A stretch of DNA of 33,482 bases, taken from NCBI GenBank assembly GCA_938009055.1, contig CALLIO010000281.1:1-33482 (forward strand), in the 5' to 3' direction. The position numbers and the translations under genes were made by a program. The notes below the pieces were generated by a model, which did not search any database, was not told the origin of the DNA, and was given only the letters and a program-made list of their open reading frames with translations. Positions 1 through 7,130 of the stretch are shown here, one piece after another (the stretch's first letter is position 1; every line of letters begins with the position of its first letter). The DNA is from an uncultured Altererythrobacter sp. (GTDB lineage Bacteria > Pseudomonadota > Alphaproteobacteria > Sphingomonadales > Sphingomonadaceae).

Positions 1-609
1 GACATCAATGCCGTCGCGCTTGCCACGCCATCGCAAGGTCCGGCGGGCCAGCAATTTTGGTATCTCAATTCAAACAGTCAGATCGCCGGATATGCGCTCG
101 ACAAAGCGCTCAAACAAGCCGGCAAAACGGGCTATATCGACTATTTCCAATCCCGCATCTGGTGCCCTCTTGGTAATGGCGCAGCGAAAATGTGGCTCGA
201 CCGCGAAGGCGGCTCCCCGCACTATTTCGCAGGATTGTTTGCGACAGGCCGCGATTGGGCGCGGGTCGGCGAATTGCTGCGCCAGCAAGGCAAGGCTGGC
301 GACAAACAGGTCATCTCAGCCCAAAGCCTTGAGGCAATTCTTGCCCCCTCTGCAGCCAATCCGAATTACGCTGCACACATCTGGCTGGGCAAAGAGTGGA
401 CAGCGCAGCGCCAATATTCTCCTGCCCCCATGCCGGCGGTCATCCATACACAGCCATATCTGGCCGATGATGTGATCTTCTTCGACGGATTTGGCGGACA
501 GCGGGTTTACGTGGTTCCTTCCGCCTCTTTGACAATTGTGCGAACCGGGCTGGTAAGCTTCACTTATGACGATGCGGTAATCCCAAACGCCTTGTTAGCG
601 GCTCTTTAG
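1..609 (+). CDS. Serine hydrolase, class C beta-lactamase family (3' part)
   Basis: The reading frame is open from the first base of the window to a TAG at 607-609, so the 5' end lies outside and about 202 codons are visible. Early in the fragment is Tyr-Leu-Asn (about residues 21-23), matching the Tyr-x-Asn catalytic motif of the class C beta-lactamase / penicillin-binding-protein-like esterase family. It is followed by the usual helix, a WLDREGG segment and a C-terminal GFGGQ that occupies the place of the third active-site motif. The upstream Ser-x-x-Lys motif is not in the window. These proteins are usually periplasmic or exported hydrolases acting on esters, amides or beta-lactams; the substrate cannot be told here. 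The stop codon abuts the first copy of a motif shared by three promoters of the next cluster, so this gene probably ends the preceding transcription unit. Confidence 0.8.
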   Translation, partial: DINAVALATPSQGPAGQQFWYLNSNSQIAGYALDKALKQAGKTGYIDYFQSRIWCPLGNGAAKMWLDREGGSPHYFAGLFATGRDWARVGELLRQQGKAGDKQVISAQSLEAILAPSAANPNYAAHIWLGKEWTAQRQYSPAPMPAVIHTQPYLADDVIFFDGFGGQRVYVVPSASLTIVRTGLVSFTYDDAVIPNALLAAL

Positions 610-633
610 GATAGCTAATCGCTGTGCGGACAA
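609..633 (-). promoter_or_regulatory. Shared cluster motif, copy A
   Basis: Read on the minus strand, this site is TTGTC followed by CGCACAGCGATTAGCTATCC. It matches copy C at 8759-8783 at 22 of 25 positions. It lies 85-110 bases upstream of the FAD hydroxylase ATG at 719 and just touches the stop codon of the serine hydrolase. It is probably an operator or activator site for the block 719-3602; the IclR protein encoded at 3609-4526 is the obvious candidate ligand (inference). Confidence 0.5.
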
Positions 634-718
634 TGCTTCCGGGCGGCCAGTAATACCCCAAATATCGACTTAAAAGCATCTCCACGATGAACGTTTCGAG
701 TTTCTAAGGCACTGCGCA

Positions 719-1921
719 ATGAAGCAATTGAAAACCCAAATTGTAATTGCCGGAGCCGGGCCAGTTGGCGCGGTTACTGCCTATTATCTTGCGCAAAAAG
801 GCATCGATGTTGTCTTGCTGGAGGCAGGTGGCAGCAATGCTCAGGATTTGCGCGCCTCAACCTTCCATCCGCCGACATTGGAGATGCTTGACGAACTGGG
901 CATCACTCAAAAACTGATCGACAAGGGACTGAAAGCGCCCATTTTTCACTTTCGCGAGCGCAAGACGGGCGAGGTCATCGACTTTGACCTCAGTGAAATT
1001 TCGGATCGGACCAAATTCCCGTTCCGGATTCAGTGTGAGCAATATCACCTTTCCTCCATGCTTTCCTCTGAACTAGAGAATAGCGAGAAGGCGCAAGTTC
1101 TGTTCAATCACCGCGTGGTTGGTTTCCACCAAAACAGCGGCGGTGTGGAAGTCTATGCAGAAGCGCCGGAATCGATCATCAAAATCGAGGCCGATTATCT
1201 GATTGGCGCAGATGGTTCGAACAGCATCATTCGCAAATGGCTGGAAACCGATTTTATCGGCTTCACCTATCCTGAAAAGTTCCTGTGCTTCAGCACTGAG
1301 GAACCGATTGAGGAGACAATCCCCAATCTCAGCTACGTCAACTACGTCTCTGATCCCAAGGAATGGCTGGTGCTGTTGCGGGTCCCGAAACTATGGCGCG
1401 TGCTGGTTCCGGCGACCGAAGAGCAAAGCGATGCATTCCTGACCTCTGACACTCATAAGTCCGAAGTCTTTGACCGACTCATTGGCAATGGAGCCGGCGT
1501 GGAAACCAAACACCGGACAATTTACCGCGTCCATCAAAGGGTCGCCAAGAAATTCGTCCATGACCGGGTCATCATCATTGGCGATGCGGCGCATTTGAAC
1601 AATCCCATCGGCGGCTTCGGCATGAACAGCGGCATCCATGATGCGGTCAATCTATGCGAGAAGCTTGAGCGGATTTACTCTGGTTCGGATGCTGACGAAT
1701 TGCTGGGCAAGTTCGAACGCCAGCGGCACAAGACAACGCATGACTTCATTCAGGCGCAGACGATCCGCAATATGGAATATCTCTCCCAAGGGGACAGTTC
1801 CGAGCATCAATTGCGCAAGTCAGAGATGGAACGCAATCGGAATGATGTTGAACTGCGCCGCTCCTACCTCTTGCGTCAATCGATGATCGAAAGCCTTGAA
1901 CAGCAAAAAGCCATCGTGTGA
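719..1921 (+). CDS. FAD-dependent monooxygenase (aromatic/heterocycle hydroxylase type)
   Basis: The 400-residue length is normal for class A single-component flavoprotein hydroxylases of the PHBH fold. The N-terminal dinucleotide site is GAGPVG (residues 12-17) ending in an acidic residue (LLEAG). The family DG motif is GADG (163-166), and the GD motif that binds the FAD ribityl chain is GDAAH (288-292), followed by a GGFGMNSG segment. Such enzymes use NAD(P)H and O2 to hydroxylate aromatic or N-heteroaromatic rings, often as the first catabolic step. The ATG at 719 has AAGG about 9 bases upstream. It is the first gene of a three-gene block with a racemase-fold protein and an ICL-family lyase, under shared motif A. 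The C-terminal ~50 residues are highly charged. The family call is firm; the substrate is unknown. Confidence 0.85.
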   Translation: MKQLKTQIVIAGAGPVGAVTAYYLAQKGIDVVLLEAGGSNAQDLRASTFHPPTLEMLDELGITQKLIDKGLKAPIFHFRERKTGEVIDFDLSEISDRTKFPFRIQCEQYHLSSMLSSELENSEKAQVLFNHRVVGFHQNSGGVEVYAEAPESIIKIEADYLIGADGSNSIIRKWLETDFIGFTYPEKFLCFSTEEPIEETIPNLSYVNYVSDPKEWLVLLRVPKLWRVLVPATEEQSDAFLTSDTHKSEVFDRLIGNGAGVETKHRTIYRVHQRVAKKFVHDRVIIIGDAAHLNNPIGGFGMNSGIHDAVNLCEKLERIYSGSDADELLGKFERQRHKTTHDFIQAQTIRNMEYLSQGDSSEHQLRKSEMERNRNDVELRRSYLLRQSMIESLEQQKAIV

Positions 1922-1954
1922 CATGCTAGGGGCTAGCGAGCAGGAGCCTGTGAC

Positions 1955-2722
1955 ATGCCGTTAAAGCCCAGACCATTCCCCGATGCACAAGGCCACAGAG
2001 CCTTGTTCGGCGTGCTTGGCCCTTCGACCAACACAATCGTCCAGCCCGACTTTGACGATATGCGCCCGGTCGGTGTTACCAATCATTATAGCCGCATTGT
2101 CGTCGATGATGCGCAGGCAATCTCTGACGAAAGTTTTATGGCTGGCACGCTGGAAATCTCGCGCAATACGCTCGATGCGGTGCGCGGCGTATTGACCTGC
2201 AATCCTGACTTTCTGGTCATGGGGATGTCCGCTGTCACATTCTACGGCGGCGCAAAGGGCGCGCAGGAATGGCGTGAGAATATTGAGAGCGAAGCGGGCC
2301 TAAAGCTGTGCACCGGCTCCCAATCTTTGATTGAGGCCTTCAACGCCTATGGCGGGATCAAGCGGATCGCTGTGCTTTCGCCCTATTTCCCTTCGGCCAA
2401 TGCGCAAGTTTCCCATTTCATGTCCGATCACGGGATCGAAGTGGTGCGCGATATCTGTCTGCGCTGTCCCAGCTGGACAAGCATTGCGCAAGTGAGCACC
2501 GCAACCCTGCGCGATCAGCTCAAAACGCTGGATGGCGATGATGTCGATGCGCTGGTTCAGGTCGGCACGAATTTGTCGATGACACGGCTGGCCGCAGCTG
2601 CCGAAATGTATCTCGGCAAGCCTGTGATTGCGATCAACACTGCGACCTATTGGAATGCGCTGAGGCAAAATGGGATCAGCGACAAAATCGCCGGTTTCGG
2701 CAGGCTGCTTGAAGAGTTTTGA
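1955..2722 (+). CDS. Asp/Glu racemase-fold protein, maleate isomerase / arylmalonate decarboxylase-like
   Basis: This 255-residue protein has the two-lobe pattern of the Asp/Glu/hydantoin racemase superfamily in its maleate isomerase branch: an N-terminal LGPSTNT loop (residues 21-27), KRIAVLSPY (136-144) and a GKPVIAINTATYW segment (221-233). Relatives isomerise maleate to fumarate or decarboxylate arylmalonates using one or two cysteines. By eye, the two expected cysteines are replaced: the first position reads VMGMSAV (Met91) and the second reads VQVGTNL (Gly204). Other cysteines (82, 119, 168, 171) are not at those places. The protein may therefore use different chemistry or be a binding protein. 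AGGAG precedes the ATG, 33 bases after the hydroxylase, and the stop overlaps nothing. Naming it maleate isomerase would be overreach. Confidence 0.72.
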   Translation: MPLKPRPFPDAQGHRALFGVLGPSTNTIVQPDFDDMRPVGVTNHYSRIVVDDAQAISDESFMAGTLEISRNTLDAVRGVLTCNPDFLVMGMSAVTFYGGAKGAQEWRENIESEAGLKLCTGSQSLIEAFNAYGGIKRIAVLSPYFPSANAQVSHFMSDHGIEVVRDICLRCPSWTSIAQVSTATLRDQLKTLDGDDVDALVQVGTNLSMTRLAAAAEMYLGKPVIAINTATYWNALRQNGISDKIAGFGRLLEEF

Positions 2723-2741
2723 TGCCGGCGAAGGATTGGAA

Positions 2742-3602
2742 ATGAGCGCAGCCCTCATCCGCGAACGCGCCTTGTCCGATGATATATTGGTCGCGCCGGG
2801 CGTCTACGACATGATGTCGCTGCTCCTCGCAAATCGCCACGGCTTTGGGGCGCATTATCTTTCTGGATATTGGAACGCGGCAGCGACAATGGGCGAGCCC
2901 GATCTCAGCATCGCTGGCTATCGCGATTTCATCACGCCGTTTGCTCGCATGGCAGAAAAAAGCACCGCGCCGCTTATTGCTGATGCCGATACGGGCTTTG
3001 GCAGTCTGGCTAGCCTCGATCATTGTGTGAGAGGATATCAGCGTGCTGGCATCGCGGCGATCCAGCTTGAAGATCAGCCCTTTCCAAAGAAATGCGGTCA
3101 TTTTGATGGGGTGCCCGTGGTTCCGGCAGCTGAAATGTGCGCGCGGATCAAGGTTGCCGTCGAAGCGCGCGAAGAGGGTGATATGGTCATCATAGCTCGC
3201 ACTGATGCATGCGGCGCAGAAGGATTAGCGAGCGCAATTGATCGGCTGCACTCTTATGCTGAAGCGGGTGCTGATTGGCTCTTTTTAGAAGCACCGCCCT
3301 CTCGCGAGGATATGGCCCATGCGGCCGGGTCGCTCGAATTGCCTTTGATGATAAACGCAGCCCATGGCGGAAAGACACCGATCCTGAAGCCGTCTGAATA
3401 TCAAGCGCTTGGCGTTTCAGTGGTAATCTATCCTGCGGGCGCGCCGCTCAGCGCTTCTGCCGCAGCTGAAAAGTTCTTCACCGGCCTCACCCAAGATGAC
3501 GCCAATCCCAATGGCGAGGATTGGTTCGAATTTAGCGAGATGAACGAGCTGATGGGAAAAGAGCGGATAGAGGAATTGCAAAAACGCTTTGGCAGCGCCT
3601 GA
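2742..3602 (+). CDS. Isocitrate lyase / PEP mutase family C-C lyase
   Basis: From the ATG at 2742 (AAGGA upstream) the protein has 286 residues, the usual size of 2-methylisocitrate lyase, oxaloacetate decarboxylase and 2,3-dimethylmalate lyase. Visible marks are the Mg-binding ADADTGFG segment (Asp81, Asp83) and the flexible catalytic loop KKCGH (116-120). The cysteine in this loop is typical of lyases that cut 2-hydroxy-diacids and is not expected in a PEP mutase. A likely reaction is retro-aldol cleavage of a substituted malate to pyruvate or glyoxylate plus a shorter acid. A reading frame extends upstream to 2670 but overlaps the racemase gene and has no better start. It ends 6 bases from the convergent IclR gene. 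In context it may cleave the product of the LeuCD-like hydratase at 8828-10806 (inference). Confidence 0.82.
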   Translation: MSAALIRERALSDDILVAPGVYDMMSLLLANRHGFGAHYLSGYWNAAATMGEPDLSIAGYRDFITPFARMAEKSTAPLIADADTGFGSLASLDHCVRGYQRAGIAAIQLEDQPFPKKCGHFDGVPVVPAAEMCARIKVAVEAREEGDMVIIARTDACGAEGLASAIDRLHSYAEAGADWLFLEAPPSREDMAHAAGSLELPLMINAAHGGKTPILKPSEYQALGVSVVIYPAGAPLSASAAAEKFFTGLTQDDANPNGEDWFEFSEMNELMGKERIEELQKRFGSA

Positions 3603-3608
3603 GCCGCT

Positions 3609-4526
3609 TTAGTCCATGCGCCCTTCTGCAATCGTCAGATCACGGCCAATTAATGTCGCTGTCTCCCGCAAATCGGCGAGATAACGCGCTGCAACATCCA
3701 CATTGGTCATGGTCGAGGCGAAATAGATGAGGGTCAGCGTGCCCACGACATCGCCATCACCGTTTCTGAAAATCGGTACTGCAATCGAAGAGGTCTTACC
3801 GGCATCGGCCGTGTAAGTGTTGCGATTGTGGACGGCGTAACCCTTGGCGCGAATATCTTCCAGCACGGCATTGTCACCAACCAGCACCAGACCAACGCGC
3901 GAGGTATCATTCTCCGTCATGCGCCAACCCTCGACAATCGCTTCAAGCTCAGTCTCGTCGCAATGGGCGATATAGGCTTTACCGGATGCGCATTCGGAAA
4001 TGGGCAAGGTGTATCCGGCGTAGTAATTGGTGAAGGTCAGGCTGGTCTGGCCATGAGTGGAATCGCGCACCATCATGCTGGTGCCCACGCGCGTCGCCAG
4101 TGAGATCGGCCAATTCACATGCTCGGTTAGATTGACAAGATGATCGCGCGCGACCGTTACCAAAGCATCTTCGGCCTGATAGCCGGTCGACAATGTCTGG
4201 ACGAGCGCGGTTGCGCGATACCGTTTGCGCGATGGTTCGCGCTCGATCATGCCTTCATGGATCAATGTTTGAACGATGCGGCACGCTGTTGGATAAGGGA
4301 CTTCAGCAGCGCGCGAAATCTCCATCATCGAAATCGGCCCGATCCGGTTCACCGCCTGGATCACAGACAAGCCCCGGCTTATCGCTCTGATGGGTACGCC
4401 GCGATCTAGTTTTGATTCAGCCACATTCGCCTCGCTGGCAGATCCTGAACTTTCATTTTTATCTTCGCCAAAGTCGCTTTGCAACGGATCGGTAGACACG
4501 GTCTCTTCGCCAAATGAATAGTCCAT
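3609..4526 (-). CDS. IclR-family transcriptional regulator
   Basis: From the ATG at 4526 (GAGG about 6 bases upstream) the protein is 305 residues. An acidic, low-complexity N-terminal extension of about 45 residues precedes a winged helix-turn-helix (AISRGLSVIQAV onward, with the recognition region PYPTACRIVQTL), followed by the C-terminal ligand-binding domain, including the typical LPISECASGKAYIA stretch. IclR proteins bind small carboxylic or aromatic acids and repress or activate catabolic genes. An alternative start at 4562 would overlap the SDR gene by 29 bases; I prefer 4526, which leaves a 7-base gap. It is the last gene of a leftward unit behind the SDR and HapK-like genes. As the only regulator in the cluster, it is the likely ligand of the repeated motif at 609-633, 5748-5770 and 8759-8783. 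Confidence 0.88.
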   Translation of the reverse strand: MDYSFGEETVSTDPLQSDFGEDKNESSGSASEANVAESKLDRGVPIRAISRGLSVIQAVNRIGPISMMEISRAAEVPYPTACRIVQTLIHEGMIEREPSRKRYRATALVQTLSTGYQAEDALVTVARDHLVNLTEHVNWPISLATRVGTSMMVRDSTHGQTSLTFTNYYAGYTLPISECASGKAYIAHCDETELEAIVEGWRMTENDTSRVGLVLVGDNAVLEDIRAKGYAVHNRNTYTADAGKTSSIAVPIFRNGDGDVVGTLTLIYFASTMTNVDVAARYLADLRETATLIGRDLTIAEGRMD

Positions 4527-4533
4527 GCTTGCC

Positions 4534-5367
4534 TCAATGCATCTCTTCGCCGCCAGAGACATTCATCGCTTCGCCTGTCACATAGGCGGCATCATCACTC
4601 GCCAGCCATGCGCAGGCAGCGGCAATATCACTGGGAAGGCCGGTTCGCCCTGACGGGTTTCTCACGCGCATATCGGCGAGATAGTCATCGACATTCGCAA
4701 AGCCCTTATACTCAGCGAAATAGGCGTTCTGCTTTTCGCCCAGCCCTGTTGTCACATGGTTGGGGCACACGGCGTTGACGGTGATCTTCTGGGGCGCAAG
4801 CTCCACTGCGGCCGAACGCGTAAGCCCGATCATCCCGTGTTTGGAGCTGCAATATGGCACCATATGCGGAAATCCGCTCTTTGCCGCTTGGCTCGCGATA
4901 TTGATGATCCGGCCCGGTTTGCCTGCGCCAACCATATGTGCCGCCGCAGCCCTGGTGCAATGAAATGCGCCGGAAAGATTGACGTCGATCACAGCGCGCC
5001 ATTCATCCGCATTTGTATCAAGCAGCGACTTCATAATATAGCCGATCCCGGCATTGTTGATCAACACATCAACCCCGCCAAAATGCTTCGAAGCTGCATC
5101 AACCATTGCCTGACAGCTATCCTCATCGCGCACATCACATGCGACGGTCATCGCCTGTCCGCCGCGCGAGATCAGCTCTTGGGCAACCTCTTCCATTTCC
5201 GCAGTCGAGCCAATGTGGTCAGCGCCCATATGTTCCGCTGGCGCGCCAATGTCAGAGACTACGCAATTGGCGCCTTCGTCGGCGAACCTTTGCAAGATCC
5301 CTTGCCCCAGCCCCTTGTGCCGGCCAGAGCCAGTGACGATCACGGTTTTCCCTGTAAAGCGCGCCAT
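4534..5367 (-). CDS. Short-chain dehydrogenase/reductase (SDR)
   Basis: This is a 277-residue classical SDR. It has a cofactor motif TGSGRHKGLGQG (residues 12-23), somewhat stretched compared with TGxxxGxG, then NNAG (104-107), a catalytic Ser159, and the YCSSK motif with Tyr172 and Lys176. Such enzymes interconvert alcohols and ketones with NAD(P). The ATG at 5367 is used; a GTG at 5373 would overlap the upstream stop as GTGA and is equally possible. The gene is tightly coupled to the HapK-like gene before it and the IclR gene after it. It probably oxidises a hydroxyl intermediate of the pathway, but the substrate cannot be read from the sequence. Confidence 0.85.
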   Translation of the reverse strand: MARFTGKTVIVTGSGRHKGLGQGILQRFADEGANCVVSDIGAPAEHMGADHIGSTAEMEEVAQELISRGGQAMTVACDVRDEDSCQAMVDAASKHFGGVDVLINNAGIGYIMKSLLDTNADEWRAVIDVNLSGAFHCTRAAAAHMVGAGKPGRIINIASQAAKSGFPHMVPYCSSKHGMIGLTRSAAVELAPQKITVNAVCPNHVTTGLGEKQNAYFAEYKGFANVDDYLADMRVRNPSGRTGLPSDIAAACAWLASDDAAYVTGEAMNVSGGEEMH

Positions 5368-5369
5368 GG

Positions 5370-5675
5370 TCACAGCGCCCCGGTCAGGATGAATTCGGGA
5401 TTGTCGGCAAAATCGCCAAAGGCTGCTGCGACTTTCTGGAAAGCCTCGGTCGAGGTTTGCGCGCCGAACGCATCCATATCATTTACATCGATAATCTCGA
5501 CATATTCATAGCTTGGCGCGCCATCGCTTCCGAGAAGTCCTGCCGACTTGAAGACGGCAAACTCATCCACTGATGACAAAGCATTGACCCCGGGAATATC
5601 GACCGACTTTGCCCATTCTTCATAGGCTGCGATATCCGCATCGGGCTTGAGGTTGAACAGGACAATAATCTTCAT
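5370..5675 (-). CDS. HapK-like (REDY-like) small alpha+beta-barrel protein
   Basis: From the ATG at 5675 (GGGGAAG upstream) the product has 101 residues. It begins MKIIVLFNLKPDADIAAYEEWA, cut here to the recognisable pattern of an N-terminal strand, a YEEWA helix and a DIPGVN loop; the middle reads YEYVEIIDVNDMDAF and the end FADNPEFIL. This resembles the REDY-like HapK family, ferredoxin-like dimeric barrel proteins named from a prodigiosin gene cluster but also seen beside catabolic SDRs. The biochemical role is unknown. It could be a small lyase, isomerase or scavenging barrel acting on an unstable intermediate. It is the first gene of the leftward unit with SDR and IclR, with shared motif B 73 bases upstream. 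The family assignment is from memory of the pattern. Confidence 0.65.
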   Translation of the reverse strand: MKIIVLFNLKPDADIAAYEEWAKSVDIPGVNALSSVDEFAVFKSAGLLGSDGAPSYEYVEIIDVNDMDAFGAQTSTEAFQKVAAAFGDFADNPEFILTGAL

Positions 5676-5747
5676 GGCGTCTTCCCCATTTGGCAAAGCA
5701 ATACGCTACGCAGCGCCGCGTGGGTGATAGCAGGCTTCGGTCAATTT

Positions 5748-5770
5748 AATCGCACAGCGGATATATGGCG
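5748..5770 (+). promoter_or_regulatory. Shared cluster motif, copy B
   Basis: Core TCGCACAGCG at 5750-5759 followed by GATATATGG, about 16 of 23 positions matching copy C. It lies in the 163-base divergent region between the HapK-like gene (start 5675) and the 120-aa gene (start 5839), roughly midway. It is the weakest of the three copies in its right half but keeps the 10-base core exactly. A GC-rich inverted repeat (GCGGCG at 5768-5773, CGCCGC at 5784-5789) follows immediately and could be part of the control region. Confidence 0.4.
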
Positions 5771-5838
5771 GCGCTTTGCGTTACGCCGCGATGCCATGAG
5801 TTAGCACTGCACTGTCAATTGAACGGAGAATTGGGGCC

Positions 5839-6201
5839 ATGAGCGACGACCCGATGGACTGGATATCCCTTGCTGGCAAAAAAGCGAAGGGCAAGCGCCC
5901 AGCTTATTTCGATGCGCCGGAAAACGAGCGGATGTTGTCCATTCTGATGGCGCTCGTCGCTGAAGTGTCGGTGGTCCGGGAACGGCTGGATACGGTCGAA
6001 CGCGTGCTCGATAAAAAGGGCTCGATTAGCCGCGAAGATATCGAAGCCTACACGCCCGACCGCGACGAAGCTTACGAACGCGGCCTTAAGACCCGCGAAT
6101 ACATCGCCCGCGTGATGCGCGGCGTGCAGCAATCGATGGAAGCCATGCAGAAAAGCGAGCCTGATCTTGAACAGGTCAGCAAGGAAATCCGCGACAGCTA
6201 A
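5839..6201 (+). CDS. Hypothetical protein, charged helical, 120 aa
   Basis: I do not recognise a named family. The product is soluble, with no membrane segment or signal peptide. It has a short N-terminal part (MSDDPMDWISLAGKKAKGKRP), then an almost wholly helical charged body rich in Glu, Arg and Asp. Residues about 34-58 (MALVAEVSVVRERLDTVERVL) look like a short coiled coil, and a second helix spans the ERGLKTREYIARVM region. GGAGA precedes the ATG. It stands alone between the divergent HapK unit and the convergent PuuE-like gene (8 bases from that stop), so it has its own promoter, sharing the region with motif B. Its position inside the catabolic cluster and apparent co-control suggest a structural or accessory role such as a subunit or multimerisation helper; this is a guess. 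Confidence 0.7.
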   Translation: MSDDPMDWISLAGKKAKGKRPAYFDAPENERMLSILMALVAEVSVVRERLDTVERVLDKKGSISREDIEAYTPDRDEAYERGLKTREYIARVMRGVQQSMEAMQKSEPDLEQVSKEIRDS

Positions 6202-6209
6202 AGCGCTGC

Positions 6210-7130
6210 TCAGCCCGCCTGCGATTGGTCCAGCAAAGCCTCACCTGTTGCAAAGCCAATGCGGGCATTTTCTGCCAATTCCTCAATCAACTGTTCGAAC
6301 GCACCAATCCGGAACGGTAGCCCGCTGATATAGGGCGTGAGATGCAAGGGCAGCATCCGCCCGCCATATTCCGCCGCCTCTTCCAGCAGCCAGTCGCTCG
6401 CGTCGCGAATTTGCTCGGCATAGCTGTCCATCGAATGCTGTTGCACATTGATGATCTGGCGATCTGATAGTTCATGATTGAGCGGGATATTGGTGATCGG
6501 CCCGCTGGCTGTGTCGAATTGGTAGGGCAGCTCGTCATTGACCCAATCGCACATATAGCGTGCCCCGGCCTCTACCAACAGGCGCGGCGTATTGAAGCTT
6601 TGCGAACGCGCAATGGAAAGCCAACCTTGCGGGCGCTTACCAGTCGCGCTTTCGAGCAGATCAAAACTCTTGGCGATCAGCTCGCTCTCGCGCGTTTCAT
6701 CCATGCCGCCGGCGATTGTGCCGTTCATATCAACCGAATGCGCGATAATCTCGTGCCCGCCTGAAACAATGTCAGCGGCAAGCTGGGGATAGCGCTGCGC
6801 CAAAGCTGCGTTCATCGCTACCGAAACCGCGATACCGCGCTTCTCGAATGCATCAAGCAAGCGGTAAATGCCGATCCGCGTCCCATATTCGCGCGCAGTA
6901 TAATGGCGATAATCGGGATAAGCGGTCTGCATGTGCCCGGGAGCGCGAAACGGATCATCGTTTGGCACCATCGGGAAATATTCAAGGCTGATGACCGGCC
7001 AAACCAGAAGTTCCTTGCCATCATCCCAGGCGATCTTGGGACGAGAAAAGAGATTGCTATAGGGATAGAAATCATGGTCCATCCCCCGTTTGCGCTTAGG
7101 ATATTCGATGTATTCAGGATCAAGGCTCAT
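6210..7130 (-). CDS. PuuE-like NodB-fold hydrolase 1
   Basis: This 306-residue protein is of the polysaccharide-deacetylase superfamily, in the branch containing the allantoinase PuuE. Family marks are EYGTRIGIYR (around residue 80), HEIIAHS in place of the second NodB motif, GWLSIA, the CDWVNDELPYQ region and PLHLTPYISGLPFRIGAFE near the C terminus. The Asp-Asp of NodB motif 1 and the second histidine of motif 2 are missing, as in PuuE, which is regarded as metal-independent. Its likely role is hydrolysis of a C-N bond in a cyclic imide, hydantoin or amide rather than sugar deacetylation. The start overlaps the previous gene's stop (ATGA, 7127-7130). It is one of three divergent paralogues in the cluster, and the last gene of the leftward amidase unit. 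Confidence 0.78.
   Translation of the reverse strand: MSLDPEYIEYPKRKRGMDHDFYPYSNLFSRPKIAWDDGKELLVWPVISLEYFPMVPNDDPFRAPGHMQTAYPDYRHYTAREYGTRIGIYRLLDAFEKRGIAVSVAMNAALAQRYPQLAADIVSGGHEIIAHSVDMNGTIAGGMDETRESELIAKSFDLLESATGKRPQGWLSIARSQSFNTPRLLVEAGARYMCDWVNDELPYQFDTASGPITNIPLNHELSDRQIINVQQHSMDSYAEQIRDASDWLLEEAAEYGGRMLPLHLTPYISGLPFRIGAFEQLIEELAENARIGFATGEALLDQSQAG

Noticed and set aside
1924..1936. GCTAG-GGG-CTAGC inverted repeat between hydroxylase and racemase-fold genes
   Set aside because: Short, inside an apparent operon and without a second copy; not enough to call an operator.
5370..5675. HapK-like gene as evidence of prodigiosin biosynthesis
   Set aside because: No other pigment biosynthesis genes are present in the window.
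5768..5789. GC-rich hairpin GCGGCG / CGCCGC
   Set aside because: No T-tract and located in a divergent promoter region; not called as a terminator.
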